Below are positions 4,772 through 5,235 of a stretch of 5,235 bases of DNA, piece after piece. The notes under the pieces are model-generated. The model ran no database searches and had not been told where the DNA came from. It worked only from the letters and a program-made list of their open reading frames with translations. The stretch lies in NCBI GenBank assembly GCA_003451645.1, contig DMER01000085.1:1-5235 (forward strand), written 5' to 3'. This DNA comes from Alphaproteobacteria bacterium (GTDB taxonomy: Bacteria > Pseudomonadota > Alphaproteobacteria > Micropepsales > Micropepsaceae). Each line of letters opens with the position of its first letter. The first letter of the stretch is position 1. The position numbers and the translations under genes were made by a program.

Positions 4772-5235
4772 GTGCGCAAGCTTCACATTGAAATTGAGAC
4801 CTGGCCAGTCGACGGCAGCTTTGTCATTGCGCGCGGCGCCAAGAGCGAGGCCGTGGTCGTGGTGGCGAAGTTGTCATCAGCCGGCTTCATTGGCTTGGGC
4901 GAATGCGTGCCCTACGCCAGATACGAGGAAACACCAGAACAGACGACAGCCCTCATCGAACAGGTGAGACCATCCATCGAAGCAGGGGCGTCCCGCTCTG
5001 CACTACAGACGCTTCTGCCGCCTGGCGCGGCGCGCAACGCCGTGGACTGCGCGCTATGGGACCTGGAGGCCAAACAGGCACGTGCGCGAGTGTGGACGCT
5101 CGCAGGGTTGCCGGAGCCCCAGGCTGCCCCCACTGCAAAGACAATCAGCGTCGGAACGCCTCAGGCAATGGCTGCTGCGGCGCGACGCTTTCCTGACAGC
5201 GCCCTCCTCAAGGTCAAGTTGACGGGCGATGGCGT
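4772..5235 (+). CDS. dgcA: Dipeptide epimerase / N-acetyl-D-glutamate racemase, enolase superfamily (cut by the window edge)
   Basis: The 154 complete codons cover the N-terminal capping domain (about 1-115) and the first strands of the barrel of a mandelate racemase/muconate-lactonizing-type enzyme. Family signatures are GLGECVPYARY (41-51), RNAVDCALWDLEAK (88-101), the linker TAKTISVGTPQAM (121-133) and K147-V-K149, the K-x-K motif whose second-strand lysines act in proton transfer. GECVPY and DCALWDLEA point to the L-Ala-D/L-Glu epimerase branch (YcjG/AEE). In alphaproteobacteria close relatives are named DgcA and take part in D-glutamate catabolism, while others recycle peptidoglycan peptides. 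The sequence alone does not settle the substrate. Metal-binding Asp/Glu residues and the opposite catalytic lysine are past the right edge. GTG at 4772 is chosen for the GGAAG 7 bases upstream and because it gives the expected short N-terminus (MRKLHIEIETWP). The enzyme lacks a signal peptide and is cytoplasmic. Confidence 0.85.
   Translation, partial: MRKLHIEIETWPVDGSFVIARGAKSEAVVVVAKLSSAGFIGLGECVPYARYEETPEQTTALIEQVRPSIEAGASRSALQTLLPPGAARNAVDCALWDLEAKQARARVWTLAGLPEPQAAPTAKTISVGTPQAMAAAARRFPDSALLKVKLTGDG

Overview
The window looks like chromosomal DNA of an alphaproteobacterium. It is GC-rich. The block prfA - prmC - DUF4167 gene - clpB, all on the minus strand, is a gene order I associate with alphaproteobacteria, and DUF4167 is a family I know mainly from that class. 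The ClpB N-terminus also reads like alphaproteobacterial ClpB. I cannot name a genus from the sequence.

Minus-strand half (about 3766 down to 1). prfA (peptide chain release factor 1) is followed, with a 4-base GTGA overlap, by prmC, the methyltransferase that modifies the GGQ glutamine of release factors. After a 271-base gap comes a small basic/acidic DUF4167 protein, and after a further 191-base gap clpB, the protein-disaggregating AAA+ chaperone, which runs off the left edge. The DUF4167-clpB gap carries a good candidate heat-shock (RpoH/sigma-32) promoter, so clpB is probably controlled separately from the translation-termination pair.

Plus-strand half (3958 to 5235). Divergent from prfA is a 39-codon gene with a strong Shine-Dalgarno sequence, encoding a probable single-pass membrane peptide of unknown function. 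Next comes a secreted, one-repeat cysteine-rich protein of the GLG1-like type, with a proline-rich tail. Last is the start of an enolase-superfamily dipeptide epimerase / N-acetyl-D-glutamate racemase (dgcA-like), cut by the right edge. The non-coding stretches on this side are rich in dyads: a bulged 12-bp hairpin, an 18-bp imperfect palindrome, and a 20-bp inverted repeat (9-bp arms) that overlaps the epimerase ribosome-binding site. A 15-base exact repeat links the start of the membrane-peptide gene with the epimerase leader.

Most of the window is ordinary housekeeping DNA. The parts most worth a second look are the small membrane gene, the epimerase leader dyad, the GLG1-like secreted protein and the C-terminal extension of PrmC. 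I see no mobile element, CRISPR array, tRNA or rRNA. No stretch longer than 300 bases lacks a gene.
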